NCBI RefSeq assembly: GCF_900109195.1
Contig: NZ_FNZG01000002.1
Span: forward strand, 628,191 to 692,190
Length of the DNA: 64,000 bases
Direction: 5' to 3'
DNA from: Pseudooceanicola nitratireducens
GTDB taxonomy: Bacteria; Pseudomonadota; Alphaproteobacteria; Rhodobacterales; Rhodobacteraceae
Shown here: positions 7,432 to 15,458 of the stretch, piece by piece
Layout: each line of letters starts with the position of its first letter
How positions within the stretch are numbered: position 1 is the first letter of the stretch
Program-made: the position numbers and the translations under genes
Notes under the pieces: generated by a model
Told to the model about the DNA's origin: nothing
The model's database searches: none
The model's input: only the letters and a program-made list of their open reading frames with translations

Positions 7432-9022
7432 GCTTGGGGGCCTCTCCGTGTTCCACTGCCTCGAGGTTTTCTTCGACCGCTTTCCAGTCGGGCTTGTCCG
7501 GTTCGCCGGCGATCCCGGCCATCAGCAGGCCCAGTTCGCGTTCGTCGGTCTGGGCGGGGTCGCGTTCGCCCATGATCTGGCCGTCGAACATCACCGCGAT
7601 CCGATCCGAGAGCGACATGATTTCATCCAGCTCGACCGAGACCAGCAGGATCGCCTTGCCCTCGTCGCGCAGGCGGATGATTTCCTGGTGGATGAATTCG
7701 ATCGCGCCGATGTCGACGCCGCGGGTCGGCTGGCCGACCAGAAGCAGGTCGGGGTTCTTTTCGATCTCGCGCGCGAGGACGATCTTCTGCTGGTTCCCGC
7801 CCGAGAAGTTCTTGGCCTTGAGGCTGGGGATCGGCGGGCGGACGTCGAAGCGCTCCATCTTGGCACCGGCCTCTTCGATGATGGCGGCGTTCTTCAGCAG
7901 CGGCCCGGCGGACCATTCGGCATCGCGGTGATAGCCGAAGATCGTGTTTTCCCAGGCGGTGTAATCCAGGATCAGCCCTTCGTCGTGGCGGTCTTCGGGC
8001 ACGTGGCCAATGCCGCGCGCGCGGCGCGACTGACCGTCAGAGAACTTGCCGGTCAGGTCGATCTCTTCGCCGTTCATGGTGATGGTGCCGGTCCCGGACT
8101 GCATGCCGCCCAGCACCTCCATCAGCTCGGACTGGCCGTTGCCGGCCACGCCCGCGATGCCATAGATCTCGCCTGCGCGGATGTCGAAGCTGACGCCCTT
8201 GACCCGTTCGACCCCGGCGCTGTCGGTGACGCGCAGGTCCTTGACCGACAGGACGACCTGTTTTGGTTCGGCCGGCTGCTTGTCGACGCGCAGCAGGACC
8301 TTGCGGCCCACCATCAGCTCGGCCAGCTCTTCCGTGCTGGTCTCGCTTGTCTTGACGGTCGCGGTCATCTCACCGCGGCGCATGACCGACACGGTGTCGG
8401 TATATTCCATGATTTCCCGCAGCTTGTGGGTGATCAGGATGATCGTCTTGCCCTCTTTCCTCAGGTTGTCGAGGATGCGGAACAGATGGTCGGCCTCGGC
8501 CGGGGTCAGAACGCCCGTGGGCTCGTCCAGGATCAGGATGTCGGCCTGGCGGTACAGCGCCTTGAGGATCTCGACCCGCTGCTGGTGCCCGACGCTGAGG
8601 TTTTCGATCAGCGCATCGGGATCGACCGACAGTTCATATTCGTCTGCAAGCTGTTTCAGCGACTTGCGCGCCTTCGAGATCGAGGGCGTCAGCAGGGCGC
8701 CGTCTTCGGCCCCCAGGATCACGTTCTCGACCACGGTGAAATTCTCTACCAGCTTGAAGTGCTGGAAGACCATGCCGATGCCCGCCGCGATGGCGGCCTG
8801 GCTGTCGGGGATCTCGGTCTTGGTGCCGTTGATGAAGATCTCTCCCCGGTCGGCCTTGTAGAAGCCGTAGAGGATCGACATCAGCGTCGACTTGCCCGCG
8901 CCGTTTTCGCCGATGATGCCGTGGATCGTGCCCGGCATGACGCGGATGGAGATGTCCTTGTTGGCCTGAACGGGGCCGAAGGCCTTGGAGATGCCTTTGA
9001 GTTCGATCGCAGGGGCGGTCAT
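7424..9022 (-). CDS. ABC transporter ATPase with two nucleotide-binding domains, BMP/nucleoside type
   Basis: 532 residues with two fused ATPase domains, as in sugar and nucleoside importers of the RbsA/NupO type. Domain 1 has a complete Walker A (GENGAGKST), signature 'LSVGHQQRVEIL' and Walker B with 'LILDEPTGVLTP'. Domain 2 has the degenerate Walker A 'GVAGNGQSEL' normal for the second domain, signature 'FSGGNQQKIVLARE' and 'GQPTRGVDIGA'. It couples ATP hydrolysis to import through the two permeases. A 164-base gap containing a strong hairpin separates it from the binding-protein gene, which would allow the two to be expressed at different levels. Confidence 0.92.
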   Translation of the reverse strand: MTAPAIELKGISKAFGPVQANKDISIRVMPGTIHGIIGENGAGKSTLMSILYGFYKADRGEIFINGTKTEIPDSQAAIAAGIGMVFQHFKLVENFTVVENVILGAEDGALLTPSISKARKSLKQLADEYELSVDPDALIENLSVGHQQRVEILKALYRQADILILDEPTGVLTPAEADHLFRILDNLRKEGKTIILITHKLREIMEYTDTVSVMRRGEMTATVKTSETSTEELAELMVGRKVLLRVDKQPAEPKQVVLSVKDLRVTDSAGVERVKGVSFDIRAGEIYGIAGVAGNGQSELMEVLGGMQSGTGTITMNGEEIDLTGKFSDGQSRRARGIGHVPEDRHDEGLILDYTAWENTIFGYHRDAEWSAGPLLKNAAIIEEAGAKMERFDVRPPIPSLKAKNFSGGNQQKIVLAREIEKNPDLLLVGQPTRGVDIGAIEFIHQEIIRLRDEGKAILLVSVELDEIMSLSDRIAVMFDGQIMGERDPAQTDERELGLLMAGIAGEPDKPDWKAVEENLEAVEHGEAPKHG

Positions 9023-9146
9023 TCACTTGGGCCTATTCGCTGACGGCAGGAGCGCGGCCAGGGGTGCCGCCGGGGAGCGAGGGGTCGCTCCGGGACCTGT
9101 CTTTTCATGAGGTCGTTTCAGCCGTCAACCCGGCCGGAACGGAAAG

Positions 9147-9170
9147 GGGGCCGCACGGATGCGCGGCCCC
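9147..9170 (-). terminator. Hairpin between binding-protein and ATPase genes (attenuator or mRNA-stabilising)
   Basis: An 8-bp perfect stem (GGGGCCGC with GCGGCCCC) with an 8-base loop lies just after the stop of the binding-protein gene on the minus strand. It is followed by only a short pyrimidine tract, so termination would be partial. A second stem (GGAGCG/CGCTCC, 9074-9091) lies further along the gap. Such hairpins commonly keep the binding-protein mRNA more abundant than the rest of an ABC operon. Confidence 0.5.
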
Positions 9171-9186
9171 GAAGTGGTTTTGCGGA

Positions 9187-10191
9187 TCAGAAGTCCAGCG
9201 CGGGGCAGGTGTCGTCCGACGAATAGTCGTGCACGGCCAGCTCGCCCGAGGCGATCTTCATCTTGGCGTCTTCCACGGCCGCCTTCATCTCGTCCGAGAC
9301 GAGCGAGGCGTTGTTTTCGTCCAGCGCAAAGCCGACGCCGTCTTCGGCCAGGCCCAGAACCTCGACGCCGCCTTCAAGGTCGGCACCGGTTTTCATGGAT
9401 TCGTAGACCGCGTTGTCGACGCGCTTGAGCATGGAGGTCAGAACCTTGCCCGGGTGCAGGTGGTTCTGGTTGCTGTCCACGCCGATCGACAGGATGTCTT
9501 CATCGGCTGCGGTCTGCAGAACACCCAGGCCGGTGCCGCCAGCGGCAGCATAGATCACGTCGGCGCCCTGGCCGATCTGTGCCTTGGCCAGTTCAGAGCC
9601 CTTCACCGGGTCGTTCCAGGCGGCGGGGGTGGTGCCGGTCATGTTCGAGATGACGGTGGCGTCGGCGTTCACGGCCTTCACGCCCTGGGCATAGCCGCAG
9701 GCGAACTTGCGGATCAGCGGGATGTCCATGCCGCCGACAAAGCCGACGGTGCCGGATTTGGACGCCATCGCGGCCATCATGCCGACCAGGTACGACCCTT
9801 CATGTTCCGAGAACAGGATGGATTTCACGTTGGGATGTTCCGCCGGGTCGACGAACCCGTCGATGGTCACGAACTTGGTGTCCGGATAGTCGGCAGCGAC
9901 GGCCGCGATCGGGGTCGAGAACGAGAAGCCGGTGGTCACGACGGGGTTGAAGCCCGCTTCGGCGAAACGGCGCAGGGCCTGTTCACGCTGCGCTTCGGAC
10001 TGCATTTCGATGTCCTTGTAGGTGCCGCCGGTTTCTTCTTTCCAGCGCTCTGCACCGCCAAAGGCAGCTTCGTTGAAGGATTTGTCGAACTTGCCGCCCA
10101 GATCGTAGATCAGGGCCGGATCGGCCAGGGCTGCGCCTGCGCTCAGAGCGAGCGTCGCGGCAGCACCAAGGAATTTGGTCATAAGGGTCAT
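9187..10191 (-). CDS. BMP family ABC transporter substrate-binding protein
   Basis: 334 residues with a signal peptide ('KFLGAAATLALSAGAALA') and the BMP (basic membrane protein/Med) fold: 'DKSFNEAAFGGAERW', 'VGMMAAMASKSGTVGFVGGMDIPLI' and 'AAGGTGLGVLQTA' are recognisable family blocks. BMP proteins bind nucleosides in the periplasm or at the membrane and hand them to the permeases. No lipobox cysteine is present after the signal peptide, so it is a free periplasmic protein. It is the first gene of the transporter operon, with a likely promoter at about 10260-10288. Confidence 0.93.
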   Translation of the reverse strand: MTLMTKFLGAAATLALSAGAALADPALIYDLGGKFDKSFNEAAFGGAERWKEETGGTYKDIEMQSEAQREQALRRFAEAGFNPVVTTGFSFSTPIAAVAADYPDTKFVTIDGFVDPAEHPNVKSILFSEHEGSYLVGMMAAMASKSGTVGFVGGMDIPLIRKFACGYAQGVKAVNADATVISNMTGTTPAAWNDPVKGSELAKAQIGQGADVIYAAAGGTGLGVLQTAADEDILSIGVDSNQNHLHPGKVLTSMLKRVDNAVYESMKTGADLEGGVEVLGLAEDGVGFALDENNASLVSDEMKAAVEDAKMKIASGELAVHDYSSDDTCPALDF

Positions 10192-10259
10192 TGTCTTCTC
10201 CCGGTTGGCAGAGGGCGGTTATGTCCGCCCCGCAGACAGATCGTCGTTGATCATGTGGG

Positions 10260-10288
10260 ATTAAGGCCGTGGCCCCGCCGGCGGTCAA
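10260..10288 (-). promoter_or_regulatory. Probable sigma-70 promoter of the BMP transporter operon
   Basis: On the minus strand TTGACC (10283-10288) and CTTAAT (10260-10265) are separated by 17 bases, about 70 bases before the gene start. A small perfect hairpin (GGGCGG/CCGCCC, 10213-10230) lies in the leader. The element is assigned by consensus and spacing only. Confidence 0.45.
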
Positions 10289-10336
10289 GGGTGAATCCTG
10301 CCTTAACGCAGGGCAAACGCTGAATATTGCGCCACG

Positions 10337-10798
10337 TCAGGGCAGGGATTTGCCCATGATTTGAGCGTCTTCCCGGCTGCCATCCGGAGCACGGTAGTAG
10401 CCGCGCCGCAGCCCCGTCCCCTGCCAGCCGCAGGCGGTGTAAAGCGCGATCGCCGCGGCGTTCCCGGCGGCTACCTCGAGAAAGGCGGTGTCGGCCCCCA
10501 TGGCCTTGGCCTGCAGGTCGAAACCCGCCAGGCAGCGGCGGGCCAGGCCCCTGCGACGCTGGTCGGGGTCGGTGGCGATGGTCAGCAGCTCGGCCTCTCC
10601 GGCGACGACGCGGCCCAGGGCAAAGGCGGGGCTGTCGGGACCGTCGCTGACCAGGAAGACATGCGGCGACAGCAGGAGGGCGTTGAATTCATCCGCGCTC
10701 CAGGGGCGGGGCATGGTGAAACAGCGGGTGTGCAGGGCGGCGAGTTTCTGCGGATCTGGCGCCTGGGGATCTGGTGCCTGCTGATCGGGATCCGTCAT
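10337..10798 (-). CDS. rimI: Ribosomal protein S18-alanine N-acetyltransferase-like GNAT
   Basis: 153 residues with the GNAT acetyl-CoA binding motif 'IATDPDQRRRGLARRCLAGF' at mid-protein and 'LEVAAGNAAAIALYTACGW' near the C-terminus, both typical of RimI. The enzyme acetylates the N-terminus of a ribosomal protein. The start overlaps the tsaB stop by 4 bases; a tsaB-rimI pair is common in bacteria and supports the call. The N-terminal 18 residues contain a small direct repeat (QAPDP twice), apparently a low-complexity extension. Confidence 0.82.
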   Translation of the reverse strand: MTDPDQQAPDPQAPDPQKLAALHTRCFTMPRPWSADEFNALLLSPHVFLVSDGPDSPAFALGRVVAGEAELLTIATDPDQRRRGLARRCLAGFDLQAKAMGADTAFLEVAAGNAAAIALYTACGWQGTGLRRGYYRAPDGSREDAQIMGKSLP

Positions 10799-11451
10799 GC
10801 GACGATCTGGGGCGGGGCGTCGCGGGGCGGGGCGGCATCGGCGGGCCGCAGATAAAGCGGCGCGGGCGACGGGGCCGTGGACGCGTCGGTGCGGGCGGCG
10901 ATTCGGGCGATGGCCTCGGCCAGGGGGGCGCGGGGCGCGGTGGCGGTGCCGGTCATGCGCGGCGCGATGTCCTCGGCCCCCGCGCCGACCCAGGTCAGCC
11001 CGGCGGGCAGGGACAGATCGGCGATGTCCTCCAGCTGGATCAGCTGCGGGTCTTCGCTGCCCTGCGCGGTCATGTGTTGAACATAGGCGCGGTTCTGCGG
11101 CGCGGGGACCAGCGCGACGCTGTCACCGGGCAGGTCCCAGGTCAGCGCCTGGAAGGTCGACACACCGATCGCAGGCACATTCAGCGATAGCGCCAGCCCA
11201 CGCGCAGCCGAGACAGCGATGCGGATGCCGGTGAAATTGCCCGGCCCGATGCCGACACCGATGCGGGTCAAGTCAGACCAGGCGGTGCCACCCTCGGCCA
11301 GGATGTCTTCCAGCAGGGGGAACAGCCGTTCGGCCTGGCCCTTCTTCATCTCTTCGACGCGGGCGGCGATCACCCGGTCGCCCGACAGCAAAGCGGCCGC
11401 GCAATGCGCGGCCGATGTGTCGAAGGCAAGGATGATGGGGTCAGACCGCAA
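10795..11451 (-). CDS. tsaB: tRNA threonylcarbamoyladenosine biosynthesis protein TsaB
   Basis: 218 residues. The N-terminal 'ILAFDTSAAHCAAALL' and 'GVGIGPGNFTGIRIAVSAARGLA' are the ASKHA-fold signatures of TsaB. It works with TsaD and TsaE to put the t6A modification on ANN-decoding tRNAs, using threonylcarbamoyl-AMP made by TsaC; a tsaC-type gene is present at 49 kb. It overlaps the nfu gene upstream by 11 bases and rimI downstream by 4 bases, so it sits within a tight minus-strand operon. Confidence 0.92.
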   Translation of the reverse strand: MRSDPIILAFDTSAAHCAAALLSGDRVIAARVEEMKKGQAERLFPLLEDILAEGGTAWSDLTRIGVGIGPGNFTGIRIAVSAARGLALSLNVPAIGVSTFQALTWDLPGDSVALVPAPQNRAYVQHMTAQGSEDPQLIQLEDIADLSLPAGLTWVGAGAEDIAPRMTGTATAPRAPLAEAIARIAARTDASTAPSPAPLYLRPADAAPPRDAPPQIVA

Positions 11452-12004
11452 CGGGCCGGACCTCGGTTACCTCGGGGATGTAGTGGCGCAGCAGGTTCTC
11501 GATCCCCATCTTCAGTGTCAGGGTCGAGGACGGGCAGCCCGCGCAGGCCCCCTGCATGTGCAGGTAGACCACGCCGCGATCAAAGCCGTGGAAGGTGATG
11601 TCGCCGCCGTCCTGGGCCACGGCCGGACGCACGCGGGTGTCCAGCAGTTCCTTGATCTGGCCGACGATCTCACCGTCTTCGCCGGTGTGTTCGGCATGGC
11701 CGGACTGGGGCGCGTCGCCGGCATCCATGACCGGCTGGCCGGACTGGAAGTGTTCCATGATCGCGCCCAGCAGGGCGGGCTTGATGTGGTCCCACTGGAC
11801 CGCGTCGGCCTTGGTCACGGTGACAAAGTCGGTGCCGAAGAAGACGCCGGTGACGCCGTCCACCGCGAAGATGCGAGAGGCGAGGGGCGATTTGCCGGCC
11901 GTCTCGGACGAGGGGAAGTCGGCGGTGCCTGCTTCCAGGACGGTCTGGCCGGGAAGGAACTTCAGCGTCGCCGGGTTCGGCGTGGATTCGGTCTGAATGA
12001 ACAT
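11441..12004 (-). CDS. NifU-like iron-sulfur scaffold protein (Nfu)
   Basis: 187 residues in two domains: an N-terminal Nfu_N domain ('MFIQTESTPNPATLKFLPG') and a C-terminal NifU domain with the cluster-binding CxxC in 'CAGCPSSTLTLKMGIENLL'. Such proteins carry Fe-S clusters to target apoproteins. The upstream region holds an Irr-type iron-control box, so expression is probably tied to iron or heme status. It is the first gene of a run with tsaB and rimI. The ATG at 12004 gives the canonical family N-terminus. Confidence 0.93.
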   Translation of the reverse strand: MFIQTESTPNPATLKFLPGQTVLEAGTADFPSSETAGKSPLASRIFAVDGVTGVFFGTDFVTVTKADAVQWDHIKPALLGAIMEHFQSGQPVMDAGDAPQSGHAEHTGEDGEIVGQIKELLDTRVRPAVAQDGGDITFHGFDRGVVYLHMQGACAGCPSSTLTLKMGIENLLRHYIPEVTEVRPVAV

Positions 12005-12032
12005 CTTCGGTTCCTCTTATGACTGCGGCACC

Positions 12033-12081
12033 GATATGCGCCCTCGGGGGCGGGAAGTCAAGATTTGGAACGATTCTAAAT
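12033..12081 (-). promoter_or_regulatory. nfu promoter with Irr-type iron control element
   Basis: An interrupted palindrome, ATTTGGAA-CGA-TTCTAAAT on the plus strand (12063-12081), differs from a perfect TTTAGAA-N3-TTCTAAA-type Irr box at one symmetric position. On the minus strand it directly precedes a possible -35 (TTGACT, 12056-12061), with a weak -10 (CATATC, 12033-12038) 17 bases on. The Irr assignment follows the known box of Rhizobiales and Rhodobacterales; no regulator gene is in the window. Confidence 0.55.
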
Positions 12082-12130
12082 TAGGCCGGGGTCGGGCTTA
12101 TGTCGGGTGCGGGCCGTAGGAAGGGCCGCC

Positions 12131-12586
12131 TCAGGTGATCGCCTCGAGCTGCTCTTTGGACAGATCGCCGGGAACGATGGTGATCGGCACCGGCAGCGAC
12201 CCCGAGGCGCGCGCCAGCTGGCTGACCAGGGGGCCGGGGCCGGATTTCTCGGTGCCGGCACCCAGGACCAGAACACCGATTTCCGGGTCGGTCTTGATCT
12301 GCGCCAGGATCTGCGCCACGGCCTCGCCTTCGCGGATGACCAGTTCGGGGTCGATGCCCTGGCGGTCGCGCATCCATTTCGCGAAGACCTCGTAATGCAC
12401 CTCGATGCGTTCGCGGGCCTCGTCGCGCATGATGTCGCCGACGCCGATCCAGTGCTGGAATTCCTCGGGCGGGATGATCGACAGGATCGCCACGCCGCCC
12501 CCGGTGCGCGCCGCGCGCATGGCGGCGAACCGCATCGCGTTCAGACATTCGCGGCTGTCATCCAGAATGACCAAGAATTTACGCAT
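12131..12586 (-). CDS. Universal stress protein (UspA family)
   Basis: 151 residues from the ATG at 12586, where 'MRKFLVILDDSRECLNAMRFA' begins with the Usp beta strand and helix; the end of the domain has 'IGVLVLGAGTEKSGPGPLVSQL', which corresponds to the Gly-rich ATP-binding segment (G-2x-G-9x-G-S/T type, here imperfect). The open frame runs further upstream, but that part has no family similarity and overlaps rnpB on the other strand. UspA proteins act in stress survival; the specific trigger is unknown. It lies 126 bases upstream of nfu and is probably expressed separately. Confidence 0.85.
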   Translation of the reverse strand: MRKFLVILDDSRECLNAMRFAAMRAARTGGGVAILSIIPPEEFQHWIGVGDIMRDEARERIEVHYEVFAKWMRDRQGIDPELVIREGEAVAQILAQIKTDPEIGVLVLGAGTEKSGPGPLVSQLARASGSLPVPITIVPGDLSKEQLEAIT

Positions 12587-12728
12587 GTTGCTCTCCCTCG
12601 GGGGGACTATGCCGGAAGCGGGGGGCAGAATCCATCGGGTATCCATCGCCGTTTGCGGGGCGGGGAATTCACGGCCATCGCGACAGAACAGTTGACCGCA
12701 AGCGCCCGGGGCCTTACCGCATCGCCTG

Positions 12729-13110
<382 letters not shown>

Positions 13111-13276
13111 CATATTTCCTTACTTCCGTCCCGGGGCGCGGGCGTTGAACCGGCCCGGGATCGGCGGCGGTTTGCCCAATCGGGGGACATGTGCGCCAGC
13201 AAAGGCTGACTGTGCGCGGCTTTCTCTGGTGCGCGGGGGCGGCGCGCCCTAGCTGTCATGCCAAAGGAGATATGCC

Positions 13277-14302
13277 ATGGAAATCGGGCTTTACACATTC
13301 GGCGACGTCGGTCGCCTGCCGGGATCGGGCAAGCAGGTCGGCTGGCACGAACGGCTGGGCAACCTGATGGAGGAAATCGAGCTGGCCGATCAGGTCGGGC
13401 TGGATGTCTTCGGCCTGGGCGAACACCACCGGCCGAATTACGCGATCTCGTCGCCGGCGGTGGCGCTGGCGGGGGCGGCGCGGACGACGTCGTCGATCAA
13501 GCTCAGCTCGGCCGTGACGGTGCTGAGTTCAGACGATCCGATCCGGGTCTACCAGGACTTCGCGACGCTGGACAATATCACCGACGGCCGGGCCGAGCTG
13601 ATGGTCGGGCGCGGCAGCTTCATCGAGAGCTTCCCGCTGTTCGGTTATGAGCTGGACGACTACAACACGCTGTTCGAGGAAAAGCTGGCCATGCTGCTGG
13701 CCATCGACGCCGAGGAGAAGCTGCGCTGGCCCGGTGGTCAGCACACGCCGCAGGTGCCGGGGCTGGGTGTCTATCCGCGCCCCGTCGGCGACATGCCGAT
13801 CTGGATCGCCGTGGGCGGAACGCCGGACAGCGCGATTCGTGCCGGGGCGCTTGGGATGCCGCTGGCCCTTGCGGTGATCGGCGGACGGCCGCGCCAGTTC
13901 AAGGGGCTGACCGACCTTTACCGCCGCGCCGCCGAGCAATCGGGCGAGGGTGCGAAGGCGCGGGTGTCGCTGAACGTGCACGGGTTCGTGGGCGAAGACA
14001 GCCAGGCGGCTGCGGATCTGTTCTTTCCGGCGCAGAAGGCGGTCATGGACCAGATCGGGCGCGAACGCGGCTGGGCCCCGCAGACCCGCGCGCAATACGA
14101 CGCCAGCATCACCCCCGAGGGAGCGATGTTCGTCGGCAGCCCGGCGCAGATCACCGACAAGATCCTGAGCCTGCGGGAAGATCTGGGTTTTGACCGGGTC
14201 TCGATCCAGATGGCGATCGGCATGATCGACCACAAGGAGATGCTGAAGGCGATCGAGGTTCTGGGCACCAAGGTCGCGCCGGAGCTGCGCAAGGCCGGCT
14301 GA
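13277..14302 (+). CDS. LLM class flavin-dependent oxidoreductase (luciferase-like)
   Basis: 341 residues with the bacterial luciferase-like fold: 'EIELADQVGLDVFGLGEHHRP' near the N-terminus is the conserved His-containing block, and 'LMVGRGSFIESFPLFGYE' and 'IWIAVGGTPDSAIRAGALG' match the single-domain Atu2307/SP_0267 type subgroup. Members use reduced FMN or F420; in proteobacteria FMN is likely. The substrate is unknown. AAGGAGAT seven bases before ATG 13277 is a strong ribosome binding site. The gene stands alone between rnpB and a terminator-like hairpin at 14349-14367. Confidence 0.85.
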   Translation: MEIGLYTFGDVGRLPGSGKQVGWHERLGNLMEEIELADQVGLDVFGLGEHHRPNYAISSPAVALAGAARTTSSIKLSSAVTVLSSDDPIRVYQDFATLDNITDGRAELMVGRGSFIESFPLFGYELDDYNTLFEEKLAMLLAIDAEEKLRWPGGQHTPQVPGLGVYPRPVGDMPIWIAVGGTPDSAIRAGALGMPLALAVIGGRPRQFKGLTDLYRRAAEQSGEGAKARVSLNVHGFVGEDSQAAADLFFPAQKAVMDQIGRERGWAPQTRAQYDASITPEGAMFVGSPAQITDKILSLREDLGFDRVSIQMAIGMIDHKEMLKAIEVLGTKVAPELRKAG

Positions 14303-14329
14303 GGCGCATCTTTGTGCCGCGCATGCGAA

Positions 14330-14432
14330 TTGCGCGCGGAGCGCGCGCAAGGGGGCGCTGCCCCCTTCGCGTCTTTCAAGGAAAGCCGCTGACCCCCGGG
14401 ATATTTCCGAAAACCAAAGAGAGAGACGTCTT
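14330..14432. repeat. Probable dispersed Rhodobacteraceae intergenic element with two tandem hairpins
   Basis: Two adjoining perfect stems, TTGCGCGC/GCGCGCAA (14330-14350) and AAGGGGGC/GCCCCCTT (14349-14367), are followed by the CCCCCGGGATATTT...ACCAAAGAGA tract. From memory, similar GGGGGC-NNN-GCCCCC followed by a CCCCGRGTATTT tract recurs between genes in this family. It probably also ends transcription of the LLM gene. Only one copy is in the window, so repetition cannot be shown here. Confidence 0.45.
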
Positions 14433-14466
14433 TTGTTTGCTCTGAGGTGTTGACTCGGAGGTATTC

Positions 14467-14490
14467 ATGGGTAAAAGGCGGGCTTCATGA
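14467..14490 (+). CDS. Possible seven-residue basic leader peptide (MGKRRAS) before L33
   Basis: ATG 14467 has GGAGG five bases upstream (14457-14461) and reads seven codons to TGA. It lies 41 bases before the L33 gene, inside its likely leader. A short, basic peptide with a better Shine-Dalgarno than the gene itself could be a translational regulator, but such a short frame can also arise by chance. Confidence 0.25.
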   Translation: MGKRRAS

Positions 14491-14531
14491 GATTTCGCGG
14501 ATGCGCAAGCATCTGCCGTAGGAGAAGTAAA

Positions 14532-14699
14532 ATGGCGAAGCCGACGACCATCAAGATCCGTCTGAACTCGACCGCGGGCACGGGCCATTTCTACGTGACC
14601 AAGAAAAACGCGCGCACCATGACCGAAAAGATGGTCGTACGAAAGTACGACCCCGTGGTGCGGAAGCATGTCGAGTACAAGGAAGGCAAGATCAAGTAA
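14532..14699 (+). CDS. rpmG: 50S ribosomal protein L33
   Basis: 55 residues, exactly the family length. '[20 protein letters not shown]' and '[20 protein letters not shown]' match L33 along its length. It lacks zinc-binding CxxC pairs, so it is the zinc-independent (C-minus) form. AGGAGAAG eight bases upstream serves as ribosome binding site. It is monocistronic: a clear terminator follows at 14724-14750. Confidence 0.97.
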   Translation: MAKPTTIKIRLNSTAGTGHFYVTKKNARTMTEKMVVRKYDPVVRKHVEYKEGKIK

Positions 14700-14723
14700 G
14701 ATCGAGACCCTCTGAAAGACATG

Positions 14724-14757
14724 AAAGCCGCGCCGCACCAGCGCGGCTTTCATCATT
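14724..14757 (+). terminator. Rho-independent terminator after rpmG
   Basis: A 10-bp perfect stem (AAAGCCGCGC/GCGCGGCTTT, 14724-14750) with a 7-base loop is followed by CATCATTTT, a short T-rich tract. Confidence 0.8.
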
Positions 14758-14806
14758 TTGGGACCCGCGCGAAGCTTTCCTGAGAAGCGAGCCAAAGGAG
14801 GTCCCC

Positions 14807-15382
14807 ATGACCACGCTTCAAACATCCCAACCGCACTCCTGTCTTCTGGCCGATCTGACCAAGAAGGCCACCGTCCGCGTCGCGATGCCCGCGGATACCG
14901 ATGCGGTCGCGCGGGTGCTGGCGCGGTCCTATCGGGCGCTTCTGGCCAAGGATTATGAGCCCGAGCTGTTGCGACAGGTTCTGCCGCTGATTTCCCAGGC
15001 CAATCCGAGATTGCTGAGCTGCGGCACCTATTTCGTTGTCGAAGAGGAGGACCGCATCCTGGCCTGCGGCGGCTGGACCGACGTGTCGCCCCACGGGGCC
15101 CCCGGCCGGCTGGGCGTGGGGCATGTGCGCCATGTGGCGGTGGATCCGGGCGTGGCCCGGCAGGGTTATGGCGCGCTTCTGATGGAGCGGGTGCTGGCCT
15201 CGGCCCGGGCGACGCAGGTCTGGGATCTGCGTTGTCAGTCGACGCTGACCGGCGCGCCTTTCTACGGCGCGCTTGGCTTTGAAAGCCTGGGCCGGATCGA
15301 GGTGCGGATGCCCACGGGCGTGCTGTTCCCCGCAGTGCAGATGCGCCGGGTCGAGCCCGCGCAGGAGCCTGAGGACCTGTAA
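14807..15382 (+). CDS. GNAT family N-acetyltransferase
   Basis: 191 residues. The acetyl-CoA binding motif is 'VRHVAVDPGVARQGYGALLMERV' in the second half (V-x-P-x-x-x-x-x-G-Y/I-G), and 'APFYGALGFE' is the usual C-terminal GNAT block. AAAGGAGGT (14793-14801) is a near-perfect ribosome binding site for ATG 14807. The substrate is not deducible. It is flanked on both sides by terminators and so appears monocistronic. Confidence 0.85.
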   Translation: MTTLQTSQPHSCLLADLTKKATVRVAMPADTDAVARVLARSYRALLAKDYEPELLRQVLPLISQANPRLLSCGTYFVVEEEDRILACGGWTDVSPHGAPGRLGVGHVRHVAVDPGVARQGYGALLMERVLASARATQVWDLRCQSTLTGAPFYGALGFESLGRIEVRMPTGVLFPAVQMRRVEPAQEPEDL

Positions 15383-15400
15383 GGGGTCATGTGAACAAAG

Positions 15401-15430
15401 AAGGGGGCCGGCGGGCCCCCTTCGTTTGTC
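15401..15430. terminator. Bidirectional hairpin terminator between the GNAT gene and phoX
   Basis: Perfect 9-bp stem AAGGGGGCC (15401-15409) with GGCCCCCTT (15414-15422) and a GGCG loop, followed by CGTTTGTC on the plus strand and TCTTTGTT on the minus strand. It lies between two convergent genes and can serve both. Confidence 0.75.
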
Positions 15431-15458
15431 TTGGATATGGTCCGGTCATATTGCCGGG

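Noticed and set aside
14450-14478. TTGACT as -35 of an rpmG promoter
   Set aside because: The sequence 17 bases later (AAAAGG) does not resemble a -10 element, so I did not call a promoter.
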